A stretch of 64,000 nucleotides of DNA from Chenopodium formosanum. Its lineage: Eukaryota; Streptophyta; Magnoliopsida; Caryophyllales; Amaranthaceae. Shown here one piece after another: positions 50,667 through 62,889 of this stretch. Each line of letters opens with the position of its first letter. Positions within the stretch are counted from its first letter, which is position 1. The position numbers were made by a program, and so were the translations under genes. The stretch covers positions 81,824,501-81,888,500 of the forward strand of contig CM044877.1 in assembly GCA_024500155.1 (NCBI GenBank), in the 5' to 3' direction. Under the pieces are notes generated by a model, which saw only the letters and a program-made list of their open reading frames with translations, ran no database searches and was not told where the DNA came from.

Positions 50667-50696
<30 letters not shown>
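50667..50696. repeat. (TA)n microsatellite
   Basis: About 14 TA dinucleotides without interruption. Confidence 0.8.
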
Positions 50697-50700
<4 letters not shown>

Positions 50701-51666
50701 TAGGCCTTAATAAACCTAAATTTTATTATGTAAACTTTTATCGGATTAATTACTAACTTACTACGTATATTTTTCACAAATTTGAAAGTTAAACTTATAC
50801 CATATTAAATATATTATTGATCAAAGTTCTACATAACATGTATGCCGGTCGAAAGTGATAACTAGATATAAAGGAAGTATATCATAATTTAATTATTTAT
50901 TTGATTGAGATTATTGATTTTGTTTTTTCTTTGACAAAGAGATGATTGTATTGATTATAGGCTTATAGCGTATATGATTGAAAGTAAGGTAAGATATTCT
51001 CCATCCTTCATTAATTATTGTTATTTAGAAGAGTCTCACATAGTAGTCACATGTATGTGAGTCTTTTCCACATAGTAGAGGAGTGTTAAATAATAATTTA
51101 ATAAAATAATGGAGTAATTAAGGAGGAATCAGATGGCTAACATACAATTTTTAACTATATATTGGAGTTTTATATTGTCAAATGCTATAGTAACTAACGT
51201 GAACTTAATTTACCCTAATGAATATTTATTAACCAAATACCAAATAATGTTCATATTTTTATTGAGTAAATTATGTTATATTAATAAAATACAAATCAAT
51301 AAAAGTTTCGAAAAAGTTAAGTACTATAACAAAAAAAACAAGGGGAAAAAGATGTTATTACTATATGTAGCTAGAAGAATAACCAAATAACCCTATCACT
51401 AAAAGTTTGGCGTCGGTGGCTAAGCTAATCCATTCAAAATCCCAGCTCATTAATTTGTACATGTTTTACCTACCATTTTCCCTAATCCACTAAGCCTCCA
51501 AAAATGACGATGGATTTGAAATTGCATGCATGCTTAATATGTCCCACTACATAGTACATACTAATGTATGTCTGATTTATGCCCCAATTATTCAAATTTG
51601 GTTATCTTTCTATAATATTGTACAAAGTAACACGTAAATTATATTATATTCGTATGATACCCTCAC
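50697..51666. other. AT-rich intergenic sequence
   Basis: No gene or element found. The frame at 51133-51390 is AT-driven and unconvincing. Confidence 0.35.
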
Positions 51667-51934
51667 AGCTTAAGCTGATGGTTGAGGTCCAGGAATATGT
51701 TTTATACTCTATCACTCCCCCTCACATGAAAGGCCCTTTGGGCTTGAAATGTGGATGCAACACAGGCCCACCCATACCTGGCGCGAATTAATTCCACTTT
51801 GAAAGAGGGGTGGATGAGATTCGAACCCGTGACCTTTATGTCACTCCGGCTCCGATACCATGTTAAAGGACCAACTCAACCAAAAGCTTAAGCTAATGGT
51901 TGAGGCTCAGGAATATGTTTTATACTCTATCACA
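51667..51934 (-). mobile_element. Miniature LTR retrotransposon (TRIM), partial
   Basis: On the minus strand a 74-bp LTR (51934-51861) starts TGTGATAGAGTATAAAAC and ends TCCTTTAACA. It is followed at once by TGGTATCGGAGC (51860-51849), a Met-tRNA primer-binding site with one change. About 120 bases of non-coding interior lead to a purine tract GTGAGGGGGAG (51725-51715), and then a second LTR copy (51714-51667). The second copy matches for 48 bases and then stops, so the right part of that LTR is lost. Total 268 bp and no coding capacity, the definition of a TRIM. Confidence 0.8.
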
Positions 51935-53361
51935 AGATCAAGTTGAGGATTTCGTTCCATCGTTAACCATTTTACAAGGTAGCTAGAGTCAATCGGTTAT
52001 ATGTAGATATTACTAAATAGATTAATCTTTATATACTCCGTAATTAATAAGGTACAAGTGCATGGGCTAGGCACACAATAGCCTTGATTATACATACAAT
52101 GCATCATGCATGTGGTACAACGGTATAATTAGTTATTTGTGAAAATTACTAAATTGATTTCATATGTGCACGTATATTAATGTTAAAATTTGACCAATAA
52201 TATCTTTAATTAGCAATATATAATTAAAAATTGGGTAATGATATATATATGTAGCCATTAGGGCTATGTATAATCATTAAATAAACTTCCCAAAATTGAC
52301 TTAAGTTGGGAATTTATGACAAAATCACACACAGATGGGTGTAATAAATGTTAATATTTCCTCAACCTTTTCCTTTTGAGCTTCTTATCAATTGAGAATT
52401 TTTATCCATAGCCTTATGTTTATCATTTTCCTTAAAAATTATAACAATTAATAATCTATTAATTGAGATTATTATTCCAACAATATCCAAAAGATTTTTT
52501 TTACTACTGTACTAATTTATTTTTTTCCTAATGGATTCCAATTATCATACTTTAATATCTCCGGTTTCTCTCTTATTTCAACTATCATACTTTATTCTTT
52601 CACCAGTACACCAACCCTACTTCATATTTTATTACACTATATTATTTATTTTAAAACACTGTGTATAGAGAAATGAAACAAGTAAAAATACGAAGGGAGT
52701 ATATTTTTGAAAAGTAATTAAGAAAATAACATTATGTCTAGGTAAATTTGGTCATGAACTTTCTCGGTAATAAAACATGATTAATTAATAATAATTAAAT
52801 ATGCTTGTACAAGTCAAGTCATTACATTTTATTTCAATATATACCCAAAGAATTAGAATGTGTATCTTAAAAGTGCACGCACTCAAAGAAAAGTTTGACT
52901 AGTGCAATGCTTTTGGAAAAAGTCAATTAAATTAAGTTTGGAGTATGGTAATATGGTTATCCTACGTACCATTTCAACCTAGCTTGATTTTCCATTGTGA
53001 AATTAATAACTCAACTTTCAAATACATTGAACCTAAGTTGACAGATATTGATAATTGAATACAAAAGTGTTCCTTCTATATATAGCACATTGAATTGTCC
53101 CAACCAATAAAAAATATATATTCCGTATTGTGAAAAATGAAAATTATTTAAATAAAGTAGTAATGTCTGTATGACTAATAAATTTGGCAAAGTAAAGTGT
53201 AGATAGTAAAGATAAATTATAAGTGTGAAGACTTTACAATATTAATTACGGAGTAATTTCTTTACCAGTCATAGAAGAAAGGTGAATGCAGTATATTGCC
53301 TGATATACTAATTGTTGGACTCAAAGAAAATAAGTACAATGTAGTATATTGCCTGATATAC
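51935..53361. other. AT-rich intergenic sequence
   Basis: 1.4 kb with no recognised feature. GTAGTATATTGCCTGATATACTA is partly repeated at 53290-53310 and 53341-53362 as a short direct duplication. Confidence 0.35.
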
Positions 53362-53364
53362 TAA

Positions 53365-54256
53365 GGGGCCGTTTGGTTGGGGGTAATAATCAAAGGGAAA
53401 GGGAATGAACAGGCCTCATTCCCTTTGTTGTTGTTTGTTTGTTACTATCAATCATTCCCTTTACCCTCTTTCATTAGTGACTTTACCCATTTTTCCTCTA
53501 AAGTGATTCCCCAACCCCCCCTAGACTTTTTCATTCCCTTTCCCTAGCCACCATACCCACCACCATATCCACCCTAGCTAGCAACCTTCTACAGCACAAC
53601 CACCACTCAGCCACCACGCCACCTCTCCCCCAGTCAGCACCGCCCCTCCGCCGGCAAGCGCCGCACCTCCCACACCCTTCGCCGGAACACAGCGCACCTC
53701 CCCCACCCACCCCTTCCTCCCGGAAACATCTCCCCTCCTCGAAAAAACGTCCCTCCACCCTCGAATAACCCTAAAAAACCCTCCCCCTTCCCTTAAAACC
53801 GTCGGTTGCCCTTCTCCCCACCCTCGAAACCCTAGCCGCTAGGGTTTTGAGGGTGGGGGAGGGGCGGCCGACGATTTTAAGGGGAGGGGGAAGGTTTTTA
53901 AGGGTTATACGTGGGTGGGGGGGTAAGTTTTCCGGGTAAATGAAGGTAAGAGAACGGAAGGTGAGGGGCGGCGAGGTCGGAGGAAGGAGGGTGAGGGGTG
54001 GCGAGGTCGGAGGAAGGAGGTTGAGGGGCGGCGAGGTGGAGGTTGAACTGTAGGGTGGCTGGGAATTGAAGAAAAAGAGTGTTGCTATGGTGGATGTGGT
54101 GGTGCTATGGTGGATGAAGTGGTGCTATGGTGGAGGTGGTTCCCTTGTATTTTTTATAAAACAAACAACATGCTAAATGGAAAGGGATTCATTCCATTCT
54201 CTTTGATACCCTTTCTCCATTCCATTCCGATTCCACTGTGCGAACCAAACGACCCC
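53365..54256. mobile_element. Tourist/Harbinger-like MITE with a central fold-back
   Basis: The ends GGGGCCGTTTGGTT and AACCAAACGACCCC form a 14-bp inverted repeat with one mismatch, flanked by the 3-bp duplication TAA (53362-53364, 54257-54259) typical of the PIF/Harbinger group. Length 892 bp with no transposase. The GC-rich centre is a second large inverted repeat: arms of about 70 bases (53765-53836 and 53838-53910) meet at AACCCTAGC-C-GCTAGGGTT. Right of it, a GGTGAGGGGYGGCGAGGT motif is repeated three times (about 53960-54036). Confidence 0.82.
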
Positions 54257-54259
54257 TAA

Positions 54260-54746
54260 TTGTATCTTCCAATCATATTACGAAGGTGAATAATATTAAA
54301 AAGATCCATATAATTACAAAAAAAAAAAAAAAAGGGAAGCCTTGTGGTATATTATATATGTTGGTGCTTAAAGGATTAGGAAAGGGGAAGAAAGATAAGT
54401 CTGGTAGAGGATTGATTTTTTGTGTTAGCGATAAAGAACAAGTTGGCTACTAATGACTTGAGATGACATAATAATATTCCAATGCCAAACAGCTTTAGTC
54501 CATACTCCATAGGCTACATACATACAAACTATATAAGCTTAGTGAATGGCACCACATATATCACTAGAGCCCTTTTATATGGAGAGAGGATGGATAGATA
54601 TTTAATGTATCGTGTTCATATGTTTATTTAATTTATTTCAAAAATGATATGGGATTTGATACGAAATAAAGAGAATTAACACAGAAAAGTTTCATTTTAC
54701 AAGTTACAAAATTGGAGAAATGAAAAAATTAAGCGTTGTCAATTAA
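54260..54746. other. AT-rich intergenic sequence
   Basis: No recognised feature. Confidence 0.3.
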
Positions 54747-54923
54747 GGGTATGTTCACATTTATTAAAATGAGCTGAACTGAACTGAACTGAACTGATTG
54801 GAGCTGGACTGAACTGATTAAAACTTAACTTAACTTAATTGAACTGGGTTGAACTGAATATTTTATGAGAGAGGAAAATTAGGAGCTGAACTGAACTGAA
54901 ATTAAGTTAATGTGAACCAACCC
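54747..54923. mobile_element. Tourist-like MITE with GAACT repeats
   Basis: GGGTATGTTCACATT at the left and AATGTGAACCAACCC at the right are imperfect inverted repeats of about 15 bases. Inside, CTGAA/GAACT pentamers are tandemly repeated near both ends (54771-54830, 54876-54900). The flanking TAA/CAA would be a mutated 3-bp target duplication. Confidence 0.55.
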
Positions 54924-55528
54924 CAAGCTAAGATTTAATTTTGATTCTTTCCTTTCCTAATATTATACCATAAATTGAAAATTAAAACATCTTTCATTTT
55001 CATTTTCTTTCTCTTCCTATGTATGGAGCTCTTTCCTTCATTTCCCTTGCAATAGTACTAATCGAAGCACAAGGACTACTAAAAAGGGGGGTCAAATACC
55101 CAACAAAAAAAAAATACTTCATTCCTCAAGAAAGCATTGGCAAAGCTCTTGTATATCTAGAGTTCAATTTGATGAGTCAAGTCGCCGGTTCAACAGAAAC
55201 AGAATTAGAAAAGGGCTAGATGCTTTCAAAGGAAGTTAAAACTGTAACAGCAAAAGAGCCTAATATCTCAATTGAGTGTTCTCTCTACTTATGTGCAACA
55301 CTCTATAATGAGGAAGGTTGTATTTTGAACAGCTATACTATCGAAAATTCAACATCACAATTGAATTTTTAATAACCACAAGCTTCTAGCTATCTAGAGA
55401 GCAATACACATAATCATTCCACTATTTAACTACTAGCTAGAGCAACACAAAATTCTACGGTGATCGTTTGAAATATGACAATGAAAATTCTACAGTGGTC
55501 CATGAGAAATCCTTTGTATGGAATAGCC
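54924..55528. other. Intergenic sequence
   Basis: No gene supported. The 66-codon frame at 55019-55219 (SLAIVLIEAQGLLKRG and so on) looks mildly protein-like, but no family was recognised and no start or splice context supports it. Confidence 0.35.
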
Positions 55529-56016
55529 ATTAGAGGTGTTCGCGGTGCGGTTTGGTGCAGTTTGGATCAAAAACCGCACCAAACCACAAAAGTGCGGTTT
55601 GTAATTTTTTCAAACCGCACTTTTAAAAAAAACCGCACCAAACCGGTTGGTGTGGTGTGGTTTGCAGTTTAACCGTATTTTATTAAACTTGTAATTATTC
55701 TTTTAAACAAAACTTTTATATAATTTTATAATTATTAGTTTATAATTCAAATATTAAACTCTTTTTTAATTAACTAATAGTAAAAGATTAGCTCATATAT
55801 TTTACTTCTTTTATATAATTTTAATGAAAATATAGTATAAAAATCGCAAACCGCATTAAAGTGCAGTTTGCGGTGCGGTTTGGTCTCAATATTCAAACCA
55901 CAGACAATTTTCAAAAACCGCATCGCAATTTTCAAACCGCAAACCGCACCAAACCGCAAAATTGCGGTTTGATTTGCGGTTTGGTGCGGTCTAGACCCAC
56001 TTTGTACAACCCTAAT
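55529..56016. mobile_element. Putative MITE rich in GCGGTTTGG repeats
   Basis: The ends ATTAGAGGTGTTC and GTACAACCCTAAT are imperfect inverted repeats. Each end region is packed with AAACCGCACC/GGTGCGGTTT motifs in both orientations, so the element folds back on itself, around an AT-rich centre. No coding capacity. The superfamily cannot be assigned without a clear target duplication. Confidence 0.5.
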
Positions 56017-56171
56017 AACCATGCCACCATAGACATCACATTCCCCATTTGTTCATACCTTTAGCGGTATATACCTCAGCTAAGAACAAACCTCCAGACT
56101 TACAAGGTAACCACTATATGTCTTGATGTTGCTGACAATGGGACCCTGAAATTATCTTGGATAAAGACTTA

Positions 56172-56297
56172 GGGCTTGTTCTCATACTTTTTTTTTTTTT
56201 CAGTTCAGTTCAGCTCTTAATTTCCTTCTCTTATAAAATATTCATTTCAGTTCAGTTCACTTCAATTCAACTGAGTTCAGTCTATGAGAACAAGCCC
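56172..56297. mobile_element. Tourist-like MITE, 126 bp
   Basis: The perfect inverted ends GGGCTTGTTCTCATA / TATGAGAACAAGCCC are flanked by a TTA target duplication on both sides (56169-56171, 56298-56300). TTCAG pentamer repeats lie inside each arm. Same style as 54747-54923. Confidence 0.88.
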
Positions 56298-56300
56298 TTA

Positions 56301-58273
56301 GTTGTTGTATTGAAATTTAGACAGATCTTTTATGTTGTTTATTAATAATATTCCTACTTTCTAGCAATTATAAATATAACTAGTAATTTTAGACACCTAA
56401 GTATTGAAATAGAGTATATATATTAAAAAAAAATACCTCTGAACTGCTCACAACCACAGTGTCCTTGGCATAGAGGACACCATCCGCCACCACCACTAAT
56501 AGCAATGTCCCATGACCCAAAACTTTTTTATCATCAAGTACTTTGCACTTCATGTTGATAAAACATCATTAATAACCATTTGGTACTTAATAAAAAACGG
56601 AGCAATATACAAGTAAAAGATAATAGTTACTATGTTTATTTTTTATACTAATTTTTAACTCATTATACTTTTACAAACACGGGGTCCTAACAAAATTTCC
56701 TAATGGTTAATTAAACAAAGGTGAGATAACTAATCAACTTCATTGGGTTTTAACCCTCACCACTGACAATTACGGATCATACGGTCATACCTCAGCTTTG
56801 TTTTCAAGGAATTTTATGTCGATGGTGTCTGATGTTAAAAAAATGTAATCTAGAAAAATCTAAGTAATATCTACTATTAGCTAGATAATTTTAGAATAGC
56901 CTAGTATCTTGAAAATTCTAGTATATGTAAGGAAGTAAAGAGAAATTTAGAGAAAACTAGAAAATTAGATGTAGAGTGTAGTATGTCGGTGGTGCAAGTA
57001 AACCGACATATACCACTATATATACTAGCAATTTACCATGCAAATGTAAGCCATTCTCATGCAATAATACTTATAATTTCAACCCACCATTACTTCCACT
57101 CACCTAAATTCTAACATTACACCTGAAATACGTATGCATAAAGTCAGGCATTCCTTCTCCCATGCAATTTCAAAAAAAGGAAAAAAAAAAAATGAATACA
57201 TACATCTCACTACCTGTAATAGCAATGATAGAGACATACGGAGTAGTAATTAGAAACAAATTTGCTCATCAAATCGCCCACATAATTTCTCCCACATTTA
57301 ACACAAAGATCAATTTTGACTTATACTTAGCACACAATATTATTGTATAGATCCAAATGTCAATTTAAACTCAAAAATTACCGAGAAACATTCTACTAAA
57401 ATTATAATAACAGACCAAAAGAGAGATAACAAAGAAAAAATGTGCAGAAAATGGGGAAAAAAAGAAGTAAATAGGAAAAGAACTTATTTAAAAGTAGAGC
57501 ATATTTTGACAATTTAGAGGCCCAGAGCAAAATGATTATTAAAAAAATTATTTATTCTAATTATTAAATAGTTATGTAATTTGTTAATTCGTAAAAAATT
57601 TATACAATTTGTTTGACAACTAGTACAATCAAGTCAGATAATTCGAGAAGACGATTTTGAGTTCTTTCCCCAGCATTAGATCGAGCAGCTATTTTTCTGT
57701 CTAAATTAGATACTGTTTTAGAAGAAATTATTTGTTCTTGTTGCTCTTTTACTATGGTTAGATGGTCTCATGTTAGAATGGATGACAACTTCGTTGTACA
57801 TCACTTATTTAGGCTAGGTTCTTTCAGACTTGACACAAGTATGAGATACTTCTTGCCCTCCGGAAGTGACTCCATATGTACTCATGAATAAACTTGCATT
57901 AATATAAGTCTAACTTCGTTTGTTTAAAAAAAAAATAAAAAAAATTGACATTTCAACCATATGAATTCCTAAAATCTCTAAATTAAATTCAACCCCATTT
58001 TGCTTGGCAATGTCTCCTATGTGGGACTTCTCTAAATAACATATCTCGATATTCTAAGTGAAACAATTTTTTTGATTTTTTTTCATATTCTGACAACTTA
58101 AAATATTCAAAAGTTTTGATTTGCCAACCTTAGAATCACCTAGAAAAAGAAAGATGGGAAACTGATAACTGTTCATTTCAATTTTCCAACCTACATTTTT
58201 AGGTTTGAAAAGCAGATTATTAAAAAATGTACTGTAATTATTGAAAAGCAATAAAAAAAACAACAACAACAAC
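56301..58273. other. AT-rich intergenic sequence
   Basis: About 2 kb with no confident feature. 57640-57930 has mixed composition and ends in an A-rich tract, and could be the 3' end of a retroposon, but it was not recognised. Confidence 0.35.
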
Positions 58274-58274
58274 A

Positions 58275-58412
58275 ATGGCAGCAATATTCGAGAAATTCGA
58301 AGCAAAAATGGCAAAAGAATTTGAAGCAATAATGGAAGCAATATTCGAGAAATTTGAAGCAGAAATTGCAACAACATTCGAGCAAAAATTTGAAAGAACA
58401 TACCCAACTTAA
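58275..58412 (+). CDS. Possible small ORF encoding an amphipathic repeat peptide
   Basis: The ATG sits in an ideal plant initiation context (AACAATGGC) after a (CAA)n leader. The 45-residue product MAAIFEKFEAKMAKEFEAIM... contains AIFEKFEA twice, 19 residues apart, with phenylalanines and alternating Glu/Lys spaced as in an amphipathic helix or coiled coil. The 57-base internal duplication explains part of this. No homologue is recognised, no TATA box or splice signals were seen, and the surroundings are AT-rich intergenic DNA. It may be a repeat by-product. Confidence 0.25.
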   Translation: MAAIFEKFEAKMAKEFEAIMEAIFEKFEAEIATTFEQKFERTYPT

Positions 58413-58529
58413 AGATATTTAAATAACGAACCCAAATCAACAAGAACAAACCAAAAATCGAACTCCAAAACCCAGATAATTTGAACCTACAAGTTTGGAA
58501 CCCTAAAAAAAAATAATAAATAAAAAAAA

Positions 58530-58533
<4 letters not shown>

Positions 58534-58570
<37 letters not shown>
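58534..58570. repeat. (AAT)n microsatellite
   Basis: About 12 AAT/ATA trinucleotides in tandem. Confidence 0.8.
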
Positions 58571-58572
<2 letters not shown>

Positions 58573-58703
58573 TACTCAGAAAACAGGATTTGGTGGAGGT
58601 TTGTGATGAAAGTGGAGATGACGGTGGTTGTTTCGACGGTGGAATCGGTGGTGGTTGGCGTGGGAGTTGGGCCCACACAATAGATAATACCCAATAATCG
58701 TTA

Positions 58704-58913
58704 GGCTATGTTCAATCCAATTTGTTTAAGCATTCTAGCCCTTATTGTATAAAAAGTTCTAATCAGATTAGTAAAGTTCTAATCAGATTAGTAAAGTTCA
58801 ATTCAGATCAGATCGTTAAATATTTTTTTTTTGAAAAATAACTACAAATCTACTATAAGTCCAGTTCATACCATATCAGATCTAACTAGATTATAAACAA
58901 ACTGAATATAGCC
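58704..58913. mobile_element. Tourist-like MITE, 210 bp
   Basis: The inverted ends GGCTATGTTCAAT / ACTGAATATAGCC (two mismatches) are flanked by TTA on both sides (58701-58703, 58914-58916). Inside, AAAGTTCTAATCAGATTAGT is repeated directly in tandem. Confidence 0.8.
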
Positions 58914-58916
58914 TTA

Positions 58917-60046
58917 GTCCTGGAAAGTATCTGAACTGATCTATATTCATTCTGAAATAACGGACCCTGAAAGGATTATTTTTTTTTTTTTTTTTGTAAT
59001 AATAATCATATCAAATAATAAAAATAATATTTTTATTTTTAAAGGAAAATTAACAAAAATAATCCCTGAATTTGTTCTCAAATTAATCTCACGTTATACT
59101 TAACCCACTATAATCCGACCTTTCATCCTAATCATACTAACTTGGACAGGTTTACAAGTGACCGATTGTGTAGCTCAAAAAACAGATTTTATGTCTTTTT
59201 TTTCCAGTTTTTTCTTTTAGCGTGGGGCCCACCACTTTTTTTAGACTAATCTCCCCAAAATACCCTTTTAGTGGATTAGTTTAGTCCACTAGGATATATA
59301 TGCCAATACTTCCCTACCTTATAAAAAGTGAAAGAATGTTCTTATGAACAATGTGATGACTATTATAGCCTTAAAAAAAGTTTATTTACATATTTACCCT
59401 CAATTAATATATTGATACATTTGACCTTTCGTACCTTTCCTCTGTGTGGCTCTGTTTGTTACTCTGGTTCATCTTCTCCATTGAAAGCCTTAGATAATGT
59501 TTCTTCGTTTATCTTCCTCTCCATCATACAACCCAAAACTCCCCATTTTTCAATTTCCTCTCTTTTTTCCTACTCCTACTTTCTACTTTCAAGTTCTTGT
59601 TTAGGCAGTAGGGTAATCGTATGGAATTGTAAAGATTTTAAGAACTCTCAAGTCTATCAGTGCAGCCATGGAACATATTAGTATATGTCTATCACTTAAG
59701 TAGTAAATCTTGTAATTTCTTCGGTTTATATAGTACCAAGTATTATTTCATTTCTAAATCTTATTCCTTTTCTCAGTTAAAATGTACATCAATATTCATC
59801 ATCGATTCATTGTGATCTATCCTCACTTGAATAAAACAAAACATGATCTTACATAATCTATTGTATCAAAATTTTATTTGCATGTTTGAATTTTTATATT
59901 TTATACTGGTGGATGAGAAGGAGCTTATATTAGATGTTGTTTACAATAGGCTTAAAATAAAAGGCATACATAAAGCCATCAAGGACAGTAAATTTTACGA
60001 AGTATATTATATGAAGGGGGTATTATAGATAAGATGGTATCTATTT
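58917..60046. other. AT-rich intergenic sequence
   Basis: No feature recognised; frames here are AT-driven. Confidence 0.35.
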
Positions 60047-61202
60047 TGTTGAGTCACTTAAGGTTTTGAGTGATGACAAACAGCTGACTAGCTGGTTCTT
60101 GTTGGTTTTATATTATATCAACTGACATTTTGAACAGGAACAGCTATCCCAAGTACTTGAGGCAATATGAAGTCCTTTTGAATCAAAGCATTCAAGAAAT
60201 CTGTATCAGAATGTTCTATCAAGGAAGGCCGTCAAGACTTGAAGATTATGAAGTCTCTTAGATTAGGATAGTTGATCTTTGTAGTCTTTATAATGTTAAG
60301 TGTGCATGGATGTTTGTACGTGAGCTATTTGTATCCCTTACTTAGAGTATTTAGTGTTGTAGAGATCAGGAAAAGTTGACCTGATCCCTAGGACATTAAC
60401 AGGTCAGGAAACAGCTGCTTCGTAGCTTGTTTCATGAACCTGGACATTAGTTCAGTAAATATTTTCTGGAATATATATTTCCTATCCTTAGAGAATATTT
60501 ACTAAACTAATTGATTCAGTTTATGCAAAGTTGGAGATGAATTATTTCGCATATAACTTAGAATATATTATTCTACCCATTTATGGAAAGTAGAATAATA
60601 TCTTAGAATATCTCTTATTTACAAAATAAAAGATATTCTATTTACCTAAGTTATGATCTGAAAAGATCACGAAAGATTTCATCTCCCAACCTTATAAAAG
60701 CATAAACTCGATCAGAATTTCGGGTGAGCTTTTCTGAAAAAAATTCTCTATCTTTGAAAGCTCGAAATACACTCTAAGGGAAATAGTTAGTTCATCTCTT
60801 ACAAACTATTTATGCACACAGTAAGAATTGTTTTGTAATTATCTCTTGTAAGCTTTGAGTGGAAGCATTTAGAGGGAAACAAAGGGTTTGTATTGAATCA
60901 CTAAAAGGTTAGTGATTGGGTAGCATTTACGAGTGTGAGTGCAAGTGCTTGTGAGTTCAAGTGCGAAGTGACACCTAGAGTTAGGTGTGGGGATCACGAG
61001 TGTGATCATTTGTAATTGCTTTTGTTTTTCAAAGTTGATTAATAAAAGTAATTAGGGTAGTGGAGGACGTAGGCTCAGAGTTGAGCTGAACCTCGTTAAA
61101 TCTTTGTGTTGATTATTTATTGTATTTTCTGTTTTCGCTGCAGGACCAGTTCATCACCTGGTCCCCCTACATAAATAGAAGAAAATCCAATAATTCCTAA
61201 CA
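60047..61202 (+). mobile_element. Possible solo LTR (copia-like)
   Basis: Begins TGTTGAGTC and ends CTAACA, giving TGTT...AACA tips. A TATA box (CTTATAAAAGC, near 60692) lies about 55% along and the rest is non-coding, as in a ~1.15-kb LTR. No second LTR, primer-binding site or target duplication was found, so the ends are guesses. A C-rich run (61222-61237) lies just beyond. Confidence 0.3.
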
Positions 61203-62880
61203 CTGCCCTGTACTCAATTCAACCCCCCCCCCCCCCTTCTTGAGTACCAGCTGCACTTTCATATTTTACGAGGGAAAATGGAAAACATTATTGGAGAGGA
61301 TGGTATTGTTGTTCCCTTGTCTGAAGGAGATGTGTGTGGGGAAGAGCTTCTTACATGATGCCTTGAGCATTCTTCAGATAATAATAGAGGTCTCAATGTC
61401 TTTAATACTCTTCTTGATACTTTACTCTTTTATTGGTGGTATAGTATGTTGTCAAACCTTATTTGATATCATAGTCACCTTAATTCCCCTAGCCACCACG
61501 ATTGTTTATGCTTTTAAGAAAGTGCAAGATACATACACTGTAAATTAATAATTGTTCGATTGGGAGATGTGATAATTGGCAATAAACAAGAACTCCAAGT
61601 TCTTTAATACCTGCAGAACTTTCTTTTAGAATAAGAAAGATATAACCAAATTTGTGTTTCTTACATGTAAAAAAAATTGTACTTCGTATGTCTTAATGGA
61701 AAAATGAATGAGACTAATTTTAGAAAGAGGATAGCCTTGACTCGGTTAATTTTTTATAGAGGGAAGCAGAGTGCTTTAGGTGTGGTGAAACATTGAAACA
61801 TAGTATTGGACATCATGAGGACTTACAATGGCATTCTACAAAGTTAGGTATGTTAAAGATTGATGTTGATGCTACACTTATAAAATTATAAGGATATTAG
61901 TGTTGGCCTTAGTGTGGTTGTAAGAGATGATATGGGAATGCAGGTGTGAGCTACCAACAGTCAATTAAGGAATGCATGAACCGTTTTCCAATGTTCAAAT
62001 GCATAACTTTCCACGATGGCTAGCTATACCGCGCGCGTAGGCTTCCCTAGTTCTCTTAAAATCCCAAGTGGTCCAACTAATTGGAATTCTTCACATCACA
62101 ATCACGGTGAAAAATATCAATCATACAAAATATTCATATATTTTAACATAGAGTTTTAATCTAACCGTGAATTAGGGTTTCGTTTGGTTGGGCGTAATAC
62201 ATTATCAATGAAAAATGATTTTCAAAGAAAACAATTTACAATGGAAAACAATTTCCGTGTGTAGACCCGTGTTTTTCTTGAGGGATTGCACCAAAGAGGA
62301 TACCTCTGGAGGCTTACTTTTGGGTGCGAAGAATTGAATTCTTGCTATTTGCATATTGTGAGTATGCCTGACGTATGAGTGTGAATTATAGTCGAAAACT
62401 CGAGTAGAGGAAGTCGCCACCGTGCTTTTTTCAGGAGCCACAAAACCCGGTATTATGCGTAGCCCCGAAAAGCCAGAGGACTCCATATTTAGGTCGTGCA
62501 CTACATTATTTACTCGGGAGACGAGGGTGAGAGCGATGCAGTGCACAACGCCGCTCACACGCATCTAACGGTCTCTACTCGGCTTCATTACGAAATCTTT
62601 GTTGTAATTGCAAACGTCAACAATATTTCAAGTTTTTTCCCTTCATAACACACAACTTAAATCTAGGCGAGTTCTATTAATGCGCACAAAAGATTTATTT
62701 ATATTATCACTTTGAGATTAATCGATTTTCAAGGCACTTAAACCAATTTTAATTTGTGTCAAACATTTATTAATTACGTATTATATATAATACATTAAGA
62801 ACAAGATTAAATAGCGAAAGACACATGCAAAGAGAGACAAAATATTATGGGGCATGTGGCCTCATAACTATACCTTGCAA
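61203..62880. other. Intergenic sequence
   Basis: The 102-codon frame at 61240-61548 has two hydrophobic stretches, but there is no recognisable family. TTTCGTTTGGTTGGGCG at 62170 looks like a MITE end without a partner. Confidence 0.35.
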
Positions 62881-62889
62881 ATAGCACTG

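Noticed and set aside
55019..55219. 66-codon frame, first suspected to be organelle-derived
   Set aside because: Could not be matched to any plastid or mitochondrial protein I know.
58054..58449. Minus-strand 131-codon frame rich in Leu/Phe
   Set aside because: Low-complexity antisense of a repeat-bearing AT-rich region; no start context or family.
61240..61548. 102-codon frame with two hydrophobic stretches
   Set aside because: No recognisable family, poor start context, directly follows a C homopolymer.
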